Of a DNA stretch of 64,000 nucleotides, positions 1 through 11,582 are shown one piece after another. Positions within the stretch are counted from its first letter, which is position 1. Each line of letters opens with the position of its first letter. The position numbers were made by a program, and so were the translations under genes. Source of the DNA: Plenodomus lindquistii (lineage: Eukaryota > Ascomycota > Dothideomycetes > Pleosporales > Leptosphaeriaceae); NCBI GenBank assembly GCA_025504975.1, contig JANUWI010000001.1, forward strand, positions 1,798,001 through 1,862,000, in the 5' to 3' direction. Under the pieces are notes generated by a model that was given only the letters and a program-made list of their open reading frames with translations, was not told the DNA's origin and ran no database searches.

Positions 1-1613
1 TGCCCAATTCTCAGTCGGGACCATGCGGTTTCCAGGTGTTGCACCTGCTCCACCAACGTAGTAGTTTAGTGGGGCAAATGTGGCCTGATACGCAGGGTAG
101 AAGCTATCGTAATGGGTCGTGTTGGCGTTGAGGGTGATACCCAGCTCGGTACACTTCTCATAAAATGGCTTGATCAAGGTCTCGTACTCTTCGATGGTCT
201 TGTCGGTTGCGAAAAATGGTGCCATGGACCAAAGGTAGGTTTCAGGGGCCAACTTCATCAAAGAGAAATATGAGTAGGTCTTCGCCTCATTGTAAGCGGG
301 AACCTGATCCCAGAAGAACTGGAAAGCTTCCCAGAATTTTGCCGATGAGACAGTCTCGGAGGTCATTAATGTCCAACTGGTGACAGTGACCGGTACTTTG
401 CGGTGAACTTTGACAACGGCAGATGTGATTATGCCAAATGTACCGCCGCCACCACCGAGCATTGCCCAGTACAAGTCGCTGTTCACTGTTGGTGTAGCGG
501 TCACAAAGCGTCCGCTGGCAAGAACGACTTCGAGAGCAACAACTTGATCAGCTCCGACGCCGAAAAGCTGCATGAGAGGAGAATGGCCTCCACCGGTTGA
601 GTAGCCCCCGAAAACGCCTACAGTCTGTACAATATCAGCTTGTCTCCTTTTGTTACTCACAATATCTACTTACCGGGCAGATACCAGCAATCGCTGAGAC
701 ACCGTACTTGTCGGCCGCTTGGTAGAGCTCGAATCCTTGGACGCCAGCCCCCACCTTGAAAACAGGACCAGAGTACGAAGAGCTCTTGTAGTTCTCGACA
801 TACTGAATGTCTTTCAAACTGTGTGTCCACACGCTCAGCGCGCCTTTACCGACCGAACGGCCATTGTAATCATGTCCAGTATTACGAACGACCAGACGGA
901 GATTTAGTGTGCGCGCGAAGTTCACGGCCAACTGGATTTGCGCAACATTTTCGATCTTAACAGCGTACTCTGCGTATCCACCCTGAGTGCATGTGCCGTT
1001 CGCGAGATCGCCCGAGGCTGGAATCGGACATGTCATGCCATAGTACAGTGGGTTCATTAGAGCGCCGTTATCTTCGTAGCTGCAAACGTCAGTAATGTTC
1101 CCAGAACTCTACAGGCTTCACATACTAGAGCTCCTCAGTATCGAAATTCTGGATAAGCGACGCACACTTTGCCGCATCGTAGTTGTTGTACTCCGAGTCC
1201 TTGTAGCAAGGCGAACCGATTGGAACAACCTTTTCAAGAGCTCCACCCGAAAGCAAATCGAAAACGCCCCAAAAAATCTTTCCCGGATACAAAGGATCTC
1301 CGGGCATGGTCTTACAACGCAGGGATCGACGAGTACGGCGCGTGCGGGCACTCAACGTAGACTCCTCGCTGTCCTCGAACGCGAAGAGCGGCACGTAGTC
1401 GGCGAGCTCTGGGTTTGCATTCAACTCGGCAATGACATTGTCCGTCAATTGCACAGTTTCGACATCGAACAGAGGCACATTCGCCGATGTGGCATCGCTG
1501 GCGATAGTCTCCACAGCAGGTGTAATCGAAGAAGTGAACGAAGGAGCGACAGACTCTTGTGCTGTTGCAAGAGCGGCGTACGCCAGAACAAAAGTGAGCG
1601 AGTTGGACAACAT
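1..1613 (-). CDS. BBE-like FAD-linked oxidoreductase, secreted (3' end cut by window edge)
   Basis: Flavin-dependent oxidase of the berberine-bridge-enzyme/6-hydroxynicotine-oxidase family. The start at 1613 gives a signal peptide (MLSNSLTFVLAYAALATAQ). Two introns are readable: 1080-1125 (GTATGT...GCAG) and 625-673 (GTAAGT...ACAG). Spliced, the protein contains the FAD-binding PCMH core RNTGHDYNGRS, in which the His is the expected 8-alpha flavin attachment site, and GICPTVGVFGGYSTGGGHS, whose Cys matches the second covalent flavin link of bicovalent BBE enzymes. AMLGGGGGTFGII follows. The reading frame is still open at base 1, so the C-terminal BBE domain is missing from the window. Members oxidise varied alcohols, sugars or alkaloid-like compounds; the substrate cannot be told from sequence. 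No biosynthetic neighbours are visible on this side. Confidence 0.93.
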
Positions 1614-3135
1614 GTCGAGCGGAGAAGCTACCAGGAACCTGGTGGATGGAAGACGACCGAGGTATGTAACCTAAGCTGCCACGTTCTCACGCTTCCTATG
1701 CCATCTTATACGACGAGCTGTGAGCGACGTCGCACGGCGAATAAAGCTAAAGCATCGGCAGATATCTTCCGCATGCGTGAACGTATTGGGTGAGGCTTAG
1801 GAACGACAGAAATGGTGTGAGGGCAGCTATCAGGGCCCCGCAGGCCGGGCGAGATGAGTGCTCTCAAGACAGGAACAACCGTTCCGGGCAAGGCCCCGTT
1901 GACCAGGGAGCGGACTTGCTTGCTCTAAGGCGTCCACCTTCATTCGATCGGTTACAAATTGCTTGGACAAGACTGCGCGAAGGATGTAATCCTTCGACTG
2001 TCATCCTTCGACTTGCGTCCCGCGCCCACACGGCTCGGTACTTACTCAACCACGTGTACGACCTGATGCGCTACGCTTACAAATCAGACAGAACATGTTC
2101 AAATCGAGCAGAAAATTCATGTCCCAACATACACATCCGTCGTCAATGTGCCCACCAATGCCAGAACACTGTAAAGTAGAAGGAGCGGACCGCAAGGCGC
2201 GCCGGCAGTGCGGCTCTCATGGGAGGATCTCCCAACCGAACGGCCCTCGCGGCAGGCGGTGGGGCTCATGCAGGTCGGCGCACGCTCTGATTTTGTCTGT
2301 TGCCACTGGCCTGGCCTCGAATCAAAATTCAGAAACAATGTGCACATCCTTGTCAATAGTATCCGCCTCTGGTGGCCAATTTCCCACGAGTTCCCGTTCC
2401 GCGGGCCACTGATCTTGAAAACGGCGAACACGAGGAGAGTTCTCCGCTTGCGAGTCAGGCTCACAACGGTGGATGAACATCGTCTTCATCACAACACCGA
2501 CAGCAAAATGTGCACATCAGCATTACACCTTCCAAGAAACCATGGTCAACTTATTACTTAACTCTACGTTCTTACCGATGAGAAGGGTGAGGGAACTGCG
2601 CAGCCTGAACGGCACATGTTCGCTCGCTCCTTCTCATCCTTCAGTGGATCTTCCTTCCCAGGAGGCCGGCTTGCATAGATTGTGGCATGCAGCGCATTTC
2701 GCTTCACGATAATGTAAACAACTTTTAAGTGGACGGCCGGCGCGGTCTACAGATCTTTTCCCGCGGGCTGAACGAGCATCCTCCGATAGGTTGACTGCAT
2801 CGTACAGGTTAGCTTGACAGGCCACACTGCATGCGAGCATGGATAGACCATTTCACATCTTGTACGTCAAGCCGAGGCGCCCTGCAGTTCCCGCCTAGCG
2901 AATGGAGGTGCTTCATCTAGCCGACAGCGATGTGACGGCAGGCACTGTAGTCCGGGCAATAAGGATTCGCGGTGCTGTACGGATGGCTCTGCTTGGGGCC
3001 GCAAGAGAATCCTAATTGTGTGAGATTGGGTAACAGTTGCAGTTTTAGAGGCCTCTGAAGATATGTAAAGTTTCTGTTGCCCCTCGCGATCGACTCATGA
3101 CCGTCCCAGCTTCCCACAACATCTTTTGATCAGCA
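1614..3135. other. Intergenic region, no supported gene
   Basis: This stretch lies between divergently transcribed genes (BBE-like oxidase on minus, rhodopsin-domain protein on plus). Open frames of 60-130 codons on both strands overlap each other, lack recognisable motifs and show no consistent splice structure. It probably holds both promoters. Confidence 0.5.
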
Positions 3136-4548
3136 ATGTCGAGCTCTGCAATGCCACCGCCTGATATGTCAGGGGTAGATCCGGGGCTGCAGCCTACCCT
3201 CATCACACTGTTGTATCTCTTCCCTGGACTTGCCCTGGCCGTGTTGTTTGTGAGATTCTGGAGAAAATGGAAAGACAATCTCCTTGGTGGTGGTAAGTTT
3301 CAGTGACCCAGCCTACCTTTGAACACCACATACTCACACCATTTCAGATGATGCCGTCATTCTGCTCGCATGGATCTTGTGTCTGGGCAACAGCATCATT
3401 ACGCATTTGTGTAAGGATATCGGTCAGCGTTCGCTTGTATATTTCTAACTATGTACAGTCACCAAAGCCATGTACACTGGCTATCGCCAAGAAGACATCC
3501 CACCCTACGCGATTGACTTCGTTTATGCGTTCAAAGTATGTCCATTCGAACCTGTGATCTCTCAGAAAACTAACACTTTCTACAGTTGCAATACGCTCTC
3601 AGTGTGGAATATAATCCGTGTATCTGCCTCGTCAAAGCTTCCTTCTTGTGGAGCTTGTACAAGCTCCGTTCACGCAACCCTTGGATCAAGCGCTGTATCT
3701 TGGGCCTCCAAGCTCTCAATGCTGTCTACATGGTAGCAACAACAATCATCTCGGCGATACCTTGTCTACCAGTCGCAAAGTCGTGGAATCCTACTCTACC
3801 TGGTGGCTGCTATGACCCTGTCCTATACGTATCTGGGAACGTGTCCGTCGTGATCATTACAGATTTCCTGGTCATGCTGTATGTCACCTGCCTTCCTGAA
3901 GTCGCCACCGCACTACTAAATATTCACAGAATACCAACCTGGATCATCTGGGACCTACAAATGCCCCTCAAGCGAAAGCTCGTTACAATTACCTTCCTGT
4001 CTCTCGGTTTTATTGTAGTCGGTATCGGCATTGCGCGCCTGTTCTGGCTCCTCGATGCGTTCAAGGGCAAAGTGAACAGCTATAGCGTTGAAAGTGCGTA
4101 CACCGCCATTGAATCCAGCGTTGCAATCATCGGCACCTCTGGTCCTACCGTCAAATACATACTCTCATTCTGCATACCATGGCTTCGACCCTCTTTCGAG
4201 CGGGCAACGTCACACAAGACGTCAGGCAACACTTATGGCAATTCTTCGAACGCCAACACCCGACGGACACGCTCGCAATACAACACCGGTAGTGGATACG
4301 ATGATCTGGATAGTCTGAGTGACCGACGCGAGGATTTTGAGATGAAGGGGGATTTGAAGTGGCGACATGGCGAGAATGATGACGCGAAGAGTGATGAGCG
4401 TATTATACCGGCGAACGATCGTGGGATTGTGAAAAGCGTAGAGTGGACGGTACATACGCGGGAAGAGGAACCGCAGTTCGTGATTACGCCATCGGTAGGA
4501 CAGAACACGAGTGGGATTCCTGTTGCTAGTCCTGCGCATATCGTTTGA
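3136..4548 (+). CDS. Fungal rhodopsin-domain integral membrane protein
   Basis: Seven-helix-type membrane protein of the large fungal rhodopsin-domain family (often annotated as integral membrane or SatP/Pth11-like proteins). Three introns are supported: 3293-3347 (GTAAGT...TTCAG), 3411-3458 (GTAAGG...ACAG) and 3536-3585 (GTATGT...ACAG). Joining the exons gives a continuous product. An N-terminal helix (PTLITLLYLFPGLALAVLF) is followed by DDAVILLAWILCLGNSI, then the family signature region around YALSVEYNPCICLVKASFLW, where helices 3 and 4 begin. Further helices lie at NVSVVIITDFLVMLYV and KLVTITFLSLGFIVVGIGI. The last 100 or so residues are hydrophilic and rich in Ser/Arg/Asp, so likely a cytoplasmic tail. 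The ligand is unknown. The start at 3136 is the first ATG in a continuous exon. Confidence 0.9.
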
Positions 4549-5979
4549 TCGCATGGTCACTTAGGGAGCCTATGGACAAGATGTCGTCGAGATAGGATCA
4601 GAAGGATTTTGGCCCTGCTTGAGAATGCTTGTAGGCGAGTAGAATTTGACGAGAATAAGGCTAGATGCGTTGTGCGTGGCATTTCGCAGGAATGCCGTTT
4701 AGCCACCCGCCACACGTCGCAAATGGCGCCGTGCACCTCTGCTGCGGCGTGGTTGTTATTCGACATGATGTGGCACAGTGATAAAAGTGAATCTCGTGGC
4801 AGTCATGCTTGTTCTATAATTTCCTTTCGTATTCAACCTTGCACTTCAGTTTTACATCAATCAACAGTCAGATCCATATGGGTTCCCGTCTCATTACATT
4901 CCCCTCGTTATCAAAATGTACATATTGCCCTCTCGTTCCAGCAGCCATGTCACCAACAACACTTCATGTACTGAGCTTCATGACCGGCTCTTCATGACTG
5001 GTCTTGAGAAGGGATTTGATGATAGTATCGTTTTCCACGCGACGGCGTCCGGGGTCAGGACAGGAAAGTAGTTTGTAACATGGAGGTTGTTAGGGCGTTT
5101 GTTTGCTCTCGCAGGACAGGTGGAATTTTAAAATTAAACTGGTGAGTACTGACCACTATGTCGTCCGATGGTGGAGTTGTTGGACGGCATTTTGGAGCAA
5201 ACTAGCTCGTGTATCAGTGTTGAGTATTGCACAGGGACTATTATCCAGGCTTAGCTGCCTAATGTCAACAACAGTAAGAAGAGACACACAAACCCTTTTA
5301 ACGCAAAGAACAGTTGTTCCAGCAGTGATGAACATCATCACTCGAGCAATTGTCGATTCCATGTATGACACTCAGTGATAACACACCCGTATCCACTACC
5401 AGCGTTCTCCATGAGTTTGGCGCCTTGCCAACGACGATCAGCAACTTAGCAGCAAGGCTTCGGTGCCGCTCCAACTAGTCCACAACCACAGTTGAGCAGC
5501 TCTGCCACATCTTCGGGCGCATCCAGAGCTGTGCAAGACTGTGTGTACCCAGGTTACTTCCGAAGTATGAACGGAGCCAGCTCCCGAAACGATCTGGGCA
5601 ATTGGAGCTTACAGAAGGGCAAGTAGCCTGATCTCGTTGTTCTCACGGGTGTTGTTTGAACGAGAAACGTTGGTCTAAGTTCCTACTGACCGGAACAGTG
5701 AGACTAAGACACGTCCGGTTAGGTTTAGGTAGTCTAGGACACCTTATCTCGAGCTGGTCCAAGAGTCTAAGACCATGATCAGGGTCGCAAGCTCAAGCAT
5801 CGGATATATTGAAGCCTTGTGCCCTGGGGCTTTCATCCTCCGATTGACAAGAAGCCGTCATCTCCTCGTCAGCCTAGCGTTATTCCGCCCTTCCTACGCT
5901 AAAGTTTCTATCATCATGAACCAGACCTTCGATACTACAGCGCCTACGGACGACCGTCGTCAGGGTCACTGTAGACTCT
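4549..5979. other. Intergenic region, no supported gene
   Basis: About 1.4 kb with only short open frames on either strand that lack recognisable domains or coherent splice patterns. I see no repeat structure, tRNA or transposon end here. Confidence 0.45.
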
Positions 5980-7164
5980 ATGTCATCACCGCTAGTAGAC
6001 CTTCCATCACAACCAGAAAGTGCCCACGTTAAATACTCAGAAAAAATCGCAGTAGGGGCGACCGGGTTCCAACCTCTTCTATACAACGGCCTGAAGAAAT
6101 CCGAGAAAAAAAGACGGCAATGGGCTATTCCGGAGGTTTCACTGAAGCCGTCTTTACTAAAGCTGCCCAACTTGCCCAAAGAATCTATCTTCACTTACTT
6201 CCAAGAGGAAACTGAGAAGAAAGACGGTGCGAGCTGTGTATTCTTGCTATGGGGTTCTAAAAACTCTGAAAGCTTCAGAACCTGGGCTGTGGATATTCCA
6301 ATTACCGACGTTGAAAATGAGTATGAAATCTTCGATTCATTGAAAAAGAAGTAGAATGAAGAACTTGGCCTCTTAAGAAGGTGCCTTTCCTTCCGAAAAT
6401 TCAGTAGAATCAAGCCCGTCACTGTATGTTCCCACGGTCTCATAGCGTGTCTACCTGCACTAAAATTTAAATATAGTTCCGATTAATCTGCTGTGATTCA
6501 AAAAGATTCTTAGCTTTCGTTGAACCTTTAGACCTGGACAACTTGCACAAGAGCTACTCTGAGCAACGGGAGGAAGTGGCAAAAATCATTGAATCAATAA
6601 CAGACTTCAATTCAACCGATTTTCCGGATTACTGCTATCGCGACAGCTCTGGGGAATACAATCATTGCAACAGTGGTTGCCCAACCAACTCTTCGAAACT
6701 CTCTGGTGTTTCCACATGTCCTTTTCAGGAATGGGACAGGTGCAATGACCAGATACGTTGGAATAAAACCGCGTCTTTCCTTTCTTGCTACTTCCGCGAT
6801 CCATCCGGTGCAAGCTCTCAAAATATACTCAAGGGTTTGAGTAACCATCACTTCATCCATCACTATAGGCAAGTCTTAGATACATATGCTATGAGATTCG
6901 ACTAACATCAATATTACCAGGAACATCAGTTTGCCAGTCAACGAGTTCAGACCGCAGAACAGATATCTAGAACTAGTTGGCTTGTACGTTGAGACTGCGT
7001 CGTGTCCTAGAAAATGCCTCTGTGTATTTCTGAGTATCCTCTTTTCTGTACTAATCGGTGGAAAACTTCTTAGGGTCAGCTGGGAGGGAAAATTCGGCGC
7101 TGGAAGCTTCATCGTCGCTTTGCTGATGTTGATATTGACAGTACTTAGTTGGTATGATGTCTGA
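5980..7164 (+). pseudogene. Two-helix membrane protein of unknown function, broken by one in-frame TAG
   Basis: Reading through one stop restores a continuous protein of about 350 residues. Exon 1 starts at 5980; the TAG at 6352-6354 sits between DSLKKK and NEELGLLRRCLSF, where a Trp codon (TGG) would fit. Intron 1 is 6424-6476 (GTATGT...ATAG). Exon 2 begins FRLICCDSKRFLAFVEPLD. Intron 2 is 6869-6920 and uses a GC donor (GCAAGT...CCAG) with a CTAAC branch point. The last exon ends with two hydrophobic helices (CVFLSILFSVLIGG and FIVALLMLILTVLSW). The domain layout resembles hypothetical membrane proteins common in Pleosporales; no function can be assigned. Because everything else is intact, the lesion looks recent, possibly RIP leakage or a null allele. 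The TAG cannot be spliced out: no AG lies at intron length after the nearby GT. Confidence 0.7.
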
Positions 7165-7202
7165 CAGATAGAAAAAGCGATTAACGCAATAGTGTAAGAC
7201 TT

Positions 7203-7499
7203 TTACGATTCTCGCTGTGGAACTGCATCATTCCGGAGGTGCATAATATTACAGATAACCTCTAAGGCGTTTGCATTGTCGTTTAGCATGAGAATCTCCT
7301 TAGGATCATCACTATTCAGATCTTTTCCTTTCGAACTGTGGTCCAAACATAGTCCTGAAATATGTCGATGTGTTCTTGAGAATAAGGAGCAGACCCGGAT
7401 CTTCTTGCTGTGTGGGCCGACCACAAGAACAACGTCGCCGTTTGTAGCAATCTCTGTTCGCGCGATTAAGGAGTCATTGCTGCTCTCGGTAGCTTTCAT
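7203..7499 (-). pseudogene. BTB/POZ domain protein, N-terminal fragment
   Basis: The 98-residue frame has the front half of a fungal BTB domain: GDVVLVVGPHSKKIRVCSLF, then SKGKDLNSDDPKEILMLNDN and ALEVICNIMHLRNDAVPQ. Homologous BTB proteins normally continue for another 80-150 residues after the RNDxVP motif, but this frame stops at 7203, and a possible intron there (GTAAAAG...TCAG) leads only to another stop. The 3' end lies 38 bp from the end of the convergent membrane-protein pseudogene. It is best read as a truncated relic; a short functional BTB-only protein is less likely. Confidence in the BTB identity is good, but low in function. Confidence 0.6.
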
Positions 7500-7935
7500 G
7501 GTCCTTACAGGGTACGCAAAAACGATAAACGTCCGTGTGAACTTCGATTAATGACACGCTTACAACAGCTGAAGTCTGAGTAGGCTGAACTCTGTAGAAA
7601 TATTCGCGAAATTAATCTTCTGTCAGAAGACAGGTGTTCCAAACTCGCGGAGGGGGTATTTATTGTCAACTAAACCAATTGATGGCTGCATCCCGGAAAT
7701 ACTTCTTCTAGATTGAGTAGTTATATGATAGCTACGTTCATAGTGCCTATAGTACCCTAAGTTACATGGGGTTAAATTACCATAAGGGTGTACAATACAC
7801 GCAATGTCCGCGGGCGTTTGGTGGGCCCTGTGGGGGCGGGCGCTTGGTGGCGAGTCACGCTATTTCCCCTCAAATAAGTCTCCAATAATTGGCCTCATCA
7901 TCGCCATTGCGAATGCTCATATCGTAGCAACGAGA

Positions 7936-9535
7936 ATGGCATATGTTAATGGAGCAGAGGTCGCAAGGCATGCCGACAAGAACAGCTGCTGGATTGTGGT
8001 AGAAACTAAGGCCTATGATGTCACCAGTTTCTTGTCGAAACATCCCGGTGGCGCTGCGATAATATTGCGCAATGCCGGTACAGTGAGTCGAAGTATTCGA
8101 ATCAGAATGAGAGTCTTACTAAATGAGTGAAGGATGCGACAAAAGAGTACAAGAAATATCACCCGCTGGATTATCTCAAGGAAAATCTGCCAGCCGATGC
8201 AGATCTCGGACCTGTAGACCCTAACACATTTGGAAACCTGCGACAGCCAACACCAGAAACAACAACAGAGCCGTCGGACGCCGAATCATCAAATGAGATT
8301 CCTCATGTTAGTCTTTGTGTCTCAACAACAGACTTCGAAAAGGCGGCAAAAGTAGCTCTGCCACACAAGTCATACGTCTACGCCTCAGGATCAGCAAACA
8401 CAGGCGCATCGCTCAGAGGAAATCTCGATGACTGGGAACGCATCAATTTCCGTCCGCGGGTGATGCGCAATGTTGGTGATGTAGACACACGCCGCAAAAT
8501 CTTTGGTCATGAATCGCCGCACCCGTTCTACATCTCACCTATGGGAACGATGGGCGCTATACATCCTGGCGCAGAGCCTGAGCTCATGGTCGGTGCCGTT
8601 CGTAAGGGTGTGCATGTAGTCGTGAGCACAGCGAGTACGAAGAGTAGCAAACAGATCATGCAAAGCTATGTGGACGAGCAGGCAAGACTCAATAACGGTA
8701 GTCCGACACAACTGTTCTTCCAGTTTTACATGCCGGTGAATAGGAAGAAAGCGATTGAGCTCATGCATATTGCACAGAACGCTGGCTACAAGGGGCTTTG
8801 GATCACTGTCGATACACCGGTACTTGGAAAGCGTACTGCAGATCGGTTCCTTCAGGCTGAGGAGGCTCTAGCGGTTGGTATTGAAGAGCAGAGTACCGAT
8901 GGTTTCGAGGCTGGTGGCGACAACGACTTCGCACCTGCGATGGGTGGTCGGCCAGTCCAAGGTCAGATGAGTCCGCATACCACGTGGGAGGATCTCCAGT
9001 GGATTCGCAAAGAGTGGAAAGGTCCTATCGTGCTCAAGGGTGTCCAGTGCGCGGAAGATGCGAAGCTGGCAATGGAGTACGGCTGTGATGGCATACTGCT
9101 GAGCAACCACGGTGGGCGACAGCTACACACTGCGCCCAGTGCGCTCATGACCCTTTTGGAGATCCGCACGTACTCACCAGAAGTAATTGGTAAACTGGAG
9201 ATCTTCGTGGATGGCGGACTGAGGGACGGGAACGACGTCATGAAAGCGCTTTGCTTGGGAGCAACGGCAGTTGGTGTTGGAAGGCCATTCCTGTATGCGC
9301 TTGGAGCATATGGGACGAAAGGTGTTGAGCGATGTGTCGATAGTAAGTGTAGACAATTAATCCGAGTGAAGAGCGTGACTAACATCCAACAGTCCTTGCA
9401 GAGGAACTTCAGACTGGTATGCGGTTGCTGGGGATCACTTCGCTTGATCAGTGCAGACCAGAGATGGTTAATGCCAGCCGCTTGCTGAATGAGATGTGGA
9501 GACCTGAGCCATTGAGCCTCAGAAGTAAGCTATGA
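7936..9535 (+). CDS. Flavocytochrome b2-type L-lactate dehydrogenase (cytochrome b5 plus FMN-dependent alpha-hydroxy acid dehydrogenase)
   Basis: Oxidises an L-2-hydroxy acid, probably lactate, with FMN and passes electrons to a fused b5-type haem. Introns are 8083-8132 (GTGAGT...GAAG) and 9343-9392 (GTAAGT...ACAG). The b5 domain comes first, with haem ligands in HPGG and KKYHPLDYL. The FMN barrel follows: SYVYASGSA (active-site Tyr), PISPMGT-like strand 1, QFYM, TVDTPVLGKR, PIVLKG (Lys), SNHGGRQL (catalytic His and Arg), and DGGLRDGNDVMKALCLGATAVGVGRP split over the phosphate-binding region. The third exon ends with LRSKL at TGA 9533-9535. One oddity is that the usual Asp after GGRQL is His here. 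The start at 7936 precedes the b5 fold. An upstream in-frame start at 7804 would add 44 residues, with no clear mitochondrial presequence, so a cytosolic paralogue is possible. Confidence 0.93.
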
Positions 9536-9854
9536 TGATAGTCTCCCAATGCGCAAAGGCCTGTCCGCAGGGTAGTTGTCGAGAAGATACCTTGCTTGGT
9601 GCTAATTGAATGTACACATCTCTATGCAAAACGGTTATGGGCCAACGAACCTGACATGCTCGAACTGGCCTATCAATCTCGCATTGTATTTTACAATTTC
9701 AGATCGATTGATGGAGCCGATGATCGCCGGTCAAATTGCAAAAATTCTCGTACCCCTCACCCGCCCCTCACCCGCCCTCAACCCCCTTTATGACAATCAA
9801 AAAATCAAGATTATATTATAACAACTGCCCCAAATCGTCATCAACATCCTTAGA

Positions 9855-9953
9855 GGTGAGATGGCCGAGTTGGTTATGGCGCCAGGTTAAGGTTATCTTA
9901 ACACATTATTCCTGGTCACGAAAGTGGCGCGGGTTCGAGTCCCGTTCTCATCA
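9855..9953 (+). tRNA. tRNA-Leu(AAG) with a 17-nt intron
   Basis: The acceptor stem GGTGAGA pairs with TCTCATC (one G-T wobble), with discriminator A at 9953. The D-arm GCC/GGC and anticodon stem CCAGG/CCTGG are clear. The loop reads TT-AAG-G before a 17-nt intron placed after position 37, the standard eukaryotic site. The intron contains CTTAA, which can pair with the anticodon region TTAAG. A long variable arm (CAC-GAAA-GTG) marks a class II tRNA, and the T-arm is GCGGG-TTCGAGT-CCCGT. Confidence 0.93.
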
Positions 9954-9987
9954 GCATTCGTCTGGCTCTGTCAGGTATCCCAGGATC

Positions 9988-9995
9988 TTTTTTTT
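9988..9995 (+). terminator. Pol III oligo-T terminator of the tRNA-Leu gene
   Basis: A run of eight T begins 35 bp after the tRNA 3' end and is the first T4-or-longer tract downstream. It fits a pol III stop signal, although slightly distal to the usual position. Confidence 0.5.
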
Positions 9996-10831
9996 CGCTG
10001 CGGTGGTGGCTTGGGAGGTGTAGACGTTTGGGACCAGGTCGCAACATATCGCGCGCGCCATTGTGTATTAAAAACCTTTACACTCTAGTATGGCATTTCA
10101 GAACACTATTTAAATAGTGCTACAATTTTTGGATCCTTAACTTGAACGACGAGTCGCCATGTGCGCTGTCGCGGGATATACGGATGCGGTCAGTTGCATT
10201 ATTAATTGATTGTTTATTTGCGTAGGTTTTTATATAGTGCTTGGACTAGAGATAATCCCAAACCAGTATACAAATGCGCTATGAATATCCAGGGGCACAA
10301 TACATTGAGTTGCGAGTAATTGTTGAGAGCGGACATCGCTGCAGTTGATACCTTGTGGCCGCCGCAACTCATCTATACTCAGGTCAACTTGGAGACGCTA
10401 GTGGTCGTTGCGATACTTTTGAACCACTTGCCGTTTTGAGTGACATTGAATACTACATATGGTGTGACGTGCGATGATTCTGCTTCGGTACGATGGTTTT
10501 CGAGTTTCATGCCAGACAGATCTCACACGGGAGCCAGATTATTTTGTAATACCCATCAAATGCCTTGGATACATTGGAGAATGTAGGCATCGAAGCTTGC
10601 CCTATGTCTTCTTCTTCCCAGTTGCTCTTGTCTTGAAATGTCCCATGGCAGAATATTATGTATTGATCAGGATTACACAAACTGTTAGATGTCTGCCAAT
10701 TGTGAACGAACATACGCATGCTAATCAAAGCATAGAGCAAACCAAAAATCAGCTATGAATACCCTCACAGCACATATCAACCTTCTATTTATCTTACATT
10801 CTTCAATGAACCTTTCACCGTGAACGACACA
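9996..10831. other. Intergenic region, no supported gene
   Basis: Moderately AT-rich sequence between the tRNA and the coiled-coil gene. A frame at 10474-10758 has no recognisable domain and composition like non-coding DNA. Nothing else stands out. Confidence 0.4.
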
Positions 10832-11287
10832 ATGAATACCAGCGACACTCCGTCTGCCATGGCAACTGTACCTAGCTCGTCCACCAATGAGCCACACACC
10901 TCACACCCTGCACCGCCTCCATCCGTACTCAAAGCCTCTCAAACTCAGCTCATGAAGCAAATACTAGACCTCGACGGCCGCATGAACGAGTTGTCGCAGG
11001 AAAATCAGATCGTCCATGACGCCCTCATCGACTACGCTGAAGAAGATGAAGGAGTCATAGAACTGGCAACACAGCTCACGCAGATAACTTCTGATTTAAC
11101 GCACTGTGATGTTGAGAAGGGGAAGCTCATCCAGCAACTCAAAAGAGAGATGAGCCGGCTAGAGACGCTAGCAGGATATGCAGAGGAAAAGGGCAATCTG
11201 GCGGAAAGGCAAATGCGCGAGATAAAAGAAAAACTCCAAAATGTCACATTTGTGACTATGAGCTGGGAGCGGGAAGGTAGTTCGTGA
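10832..11287 (+). CDS. Small coiled-coil protein of unknown function
   Basis: A single-exon frame of 151 residues from the ATG at 10832. The first 35 residues are Ser/Thr/Pro-rich (low complexity). From about residue 40 to 145 the protein is almost entirely charged and helical, with heptad-like spacing of Leu/Ile (LMKQILDLDGRMNELSQENQ, IQQLKREMSRLETLAGYAEE), consistent with a long coiled coil. There is no signal peptide or membrane helix. I do not recognise the family. Continuous heptads across 100 residues make a real gene more likely than chance, but no intron or neighbour supports it. Confidence 0.5.
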   Translation: MNTSDTPSAMATVPSSSTNEPHTSHPAPPPSVLKASQTQLMKQILDLDGRMNELSQENQIVHDALIDYAEEDEGVIELATQLTQITSDLTHCDVEKGKLIQQLKREMSRLETLAGYAEEKGNLAERQMREIKEKLQNVTFVTMSWEREGSS

Positions 11288-11582
11288 ATGCTATCCGGAC
11301 AAGTAGTCATGAGCGAGATCGAATTTGGTCGATGTCGTACCTCTCTAACTCCAAATGAAACCGTTATAACAAGAATCCAACGCTTGATGAATTTTGTCAC
11401 TAATCAATATCGTTCTAGCTCAGCTTTAGGCCCTGTGACGCGCTCCGTTTCTGACTGAATCATGTACATCTCGATCAGACTGACAACGCGCTGGCCCTCA
11501 TCTCATGGTCCATACTCTCTCCACTCACTTTTCGGCACCATGGGATAGCTATCTTCCATACTGCCCGCCTCAGGCTGACCAC
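11288..11582. other. Intergenic region, no supported gene
   Basis: Separates the coiled-coil gene from the RTA1 pseudogene. No coding signal or repeat is visible. Confidence 0.35.

Noticed and set aside
1..1613. BBE-like oxidase as part of a secondary-metabolite cluster
   Set aside because: No backbone synthase, transporter or tailoring neighbours occur in the next 10 kb; the left side is outside the window.
1790..2464. Overlapping frames upstream of the rhodopsin-domain gene
   Set aside because: Frames of similar length on both strands, no recognisable domain and no coherent splice structure.
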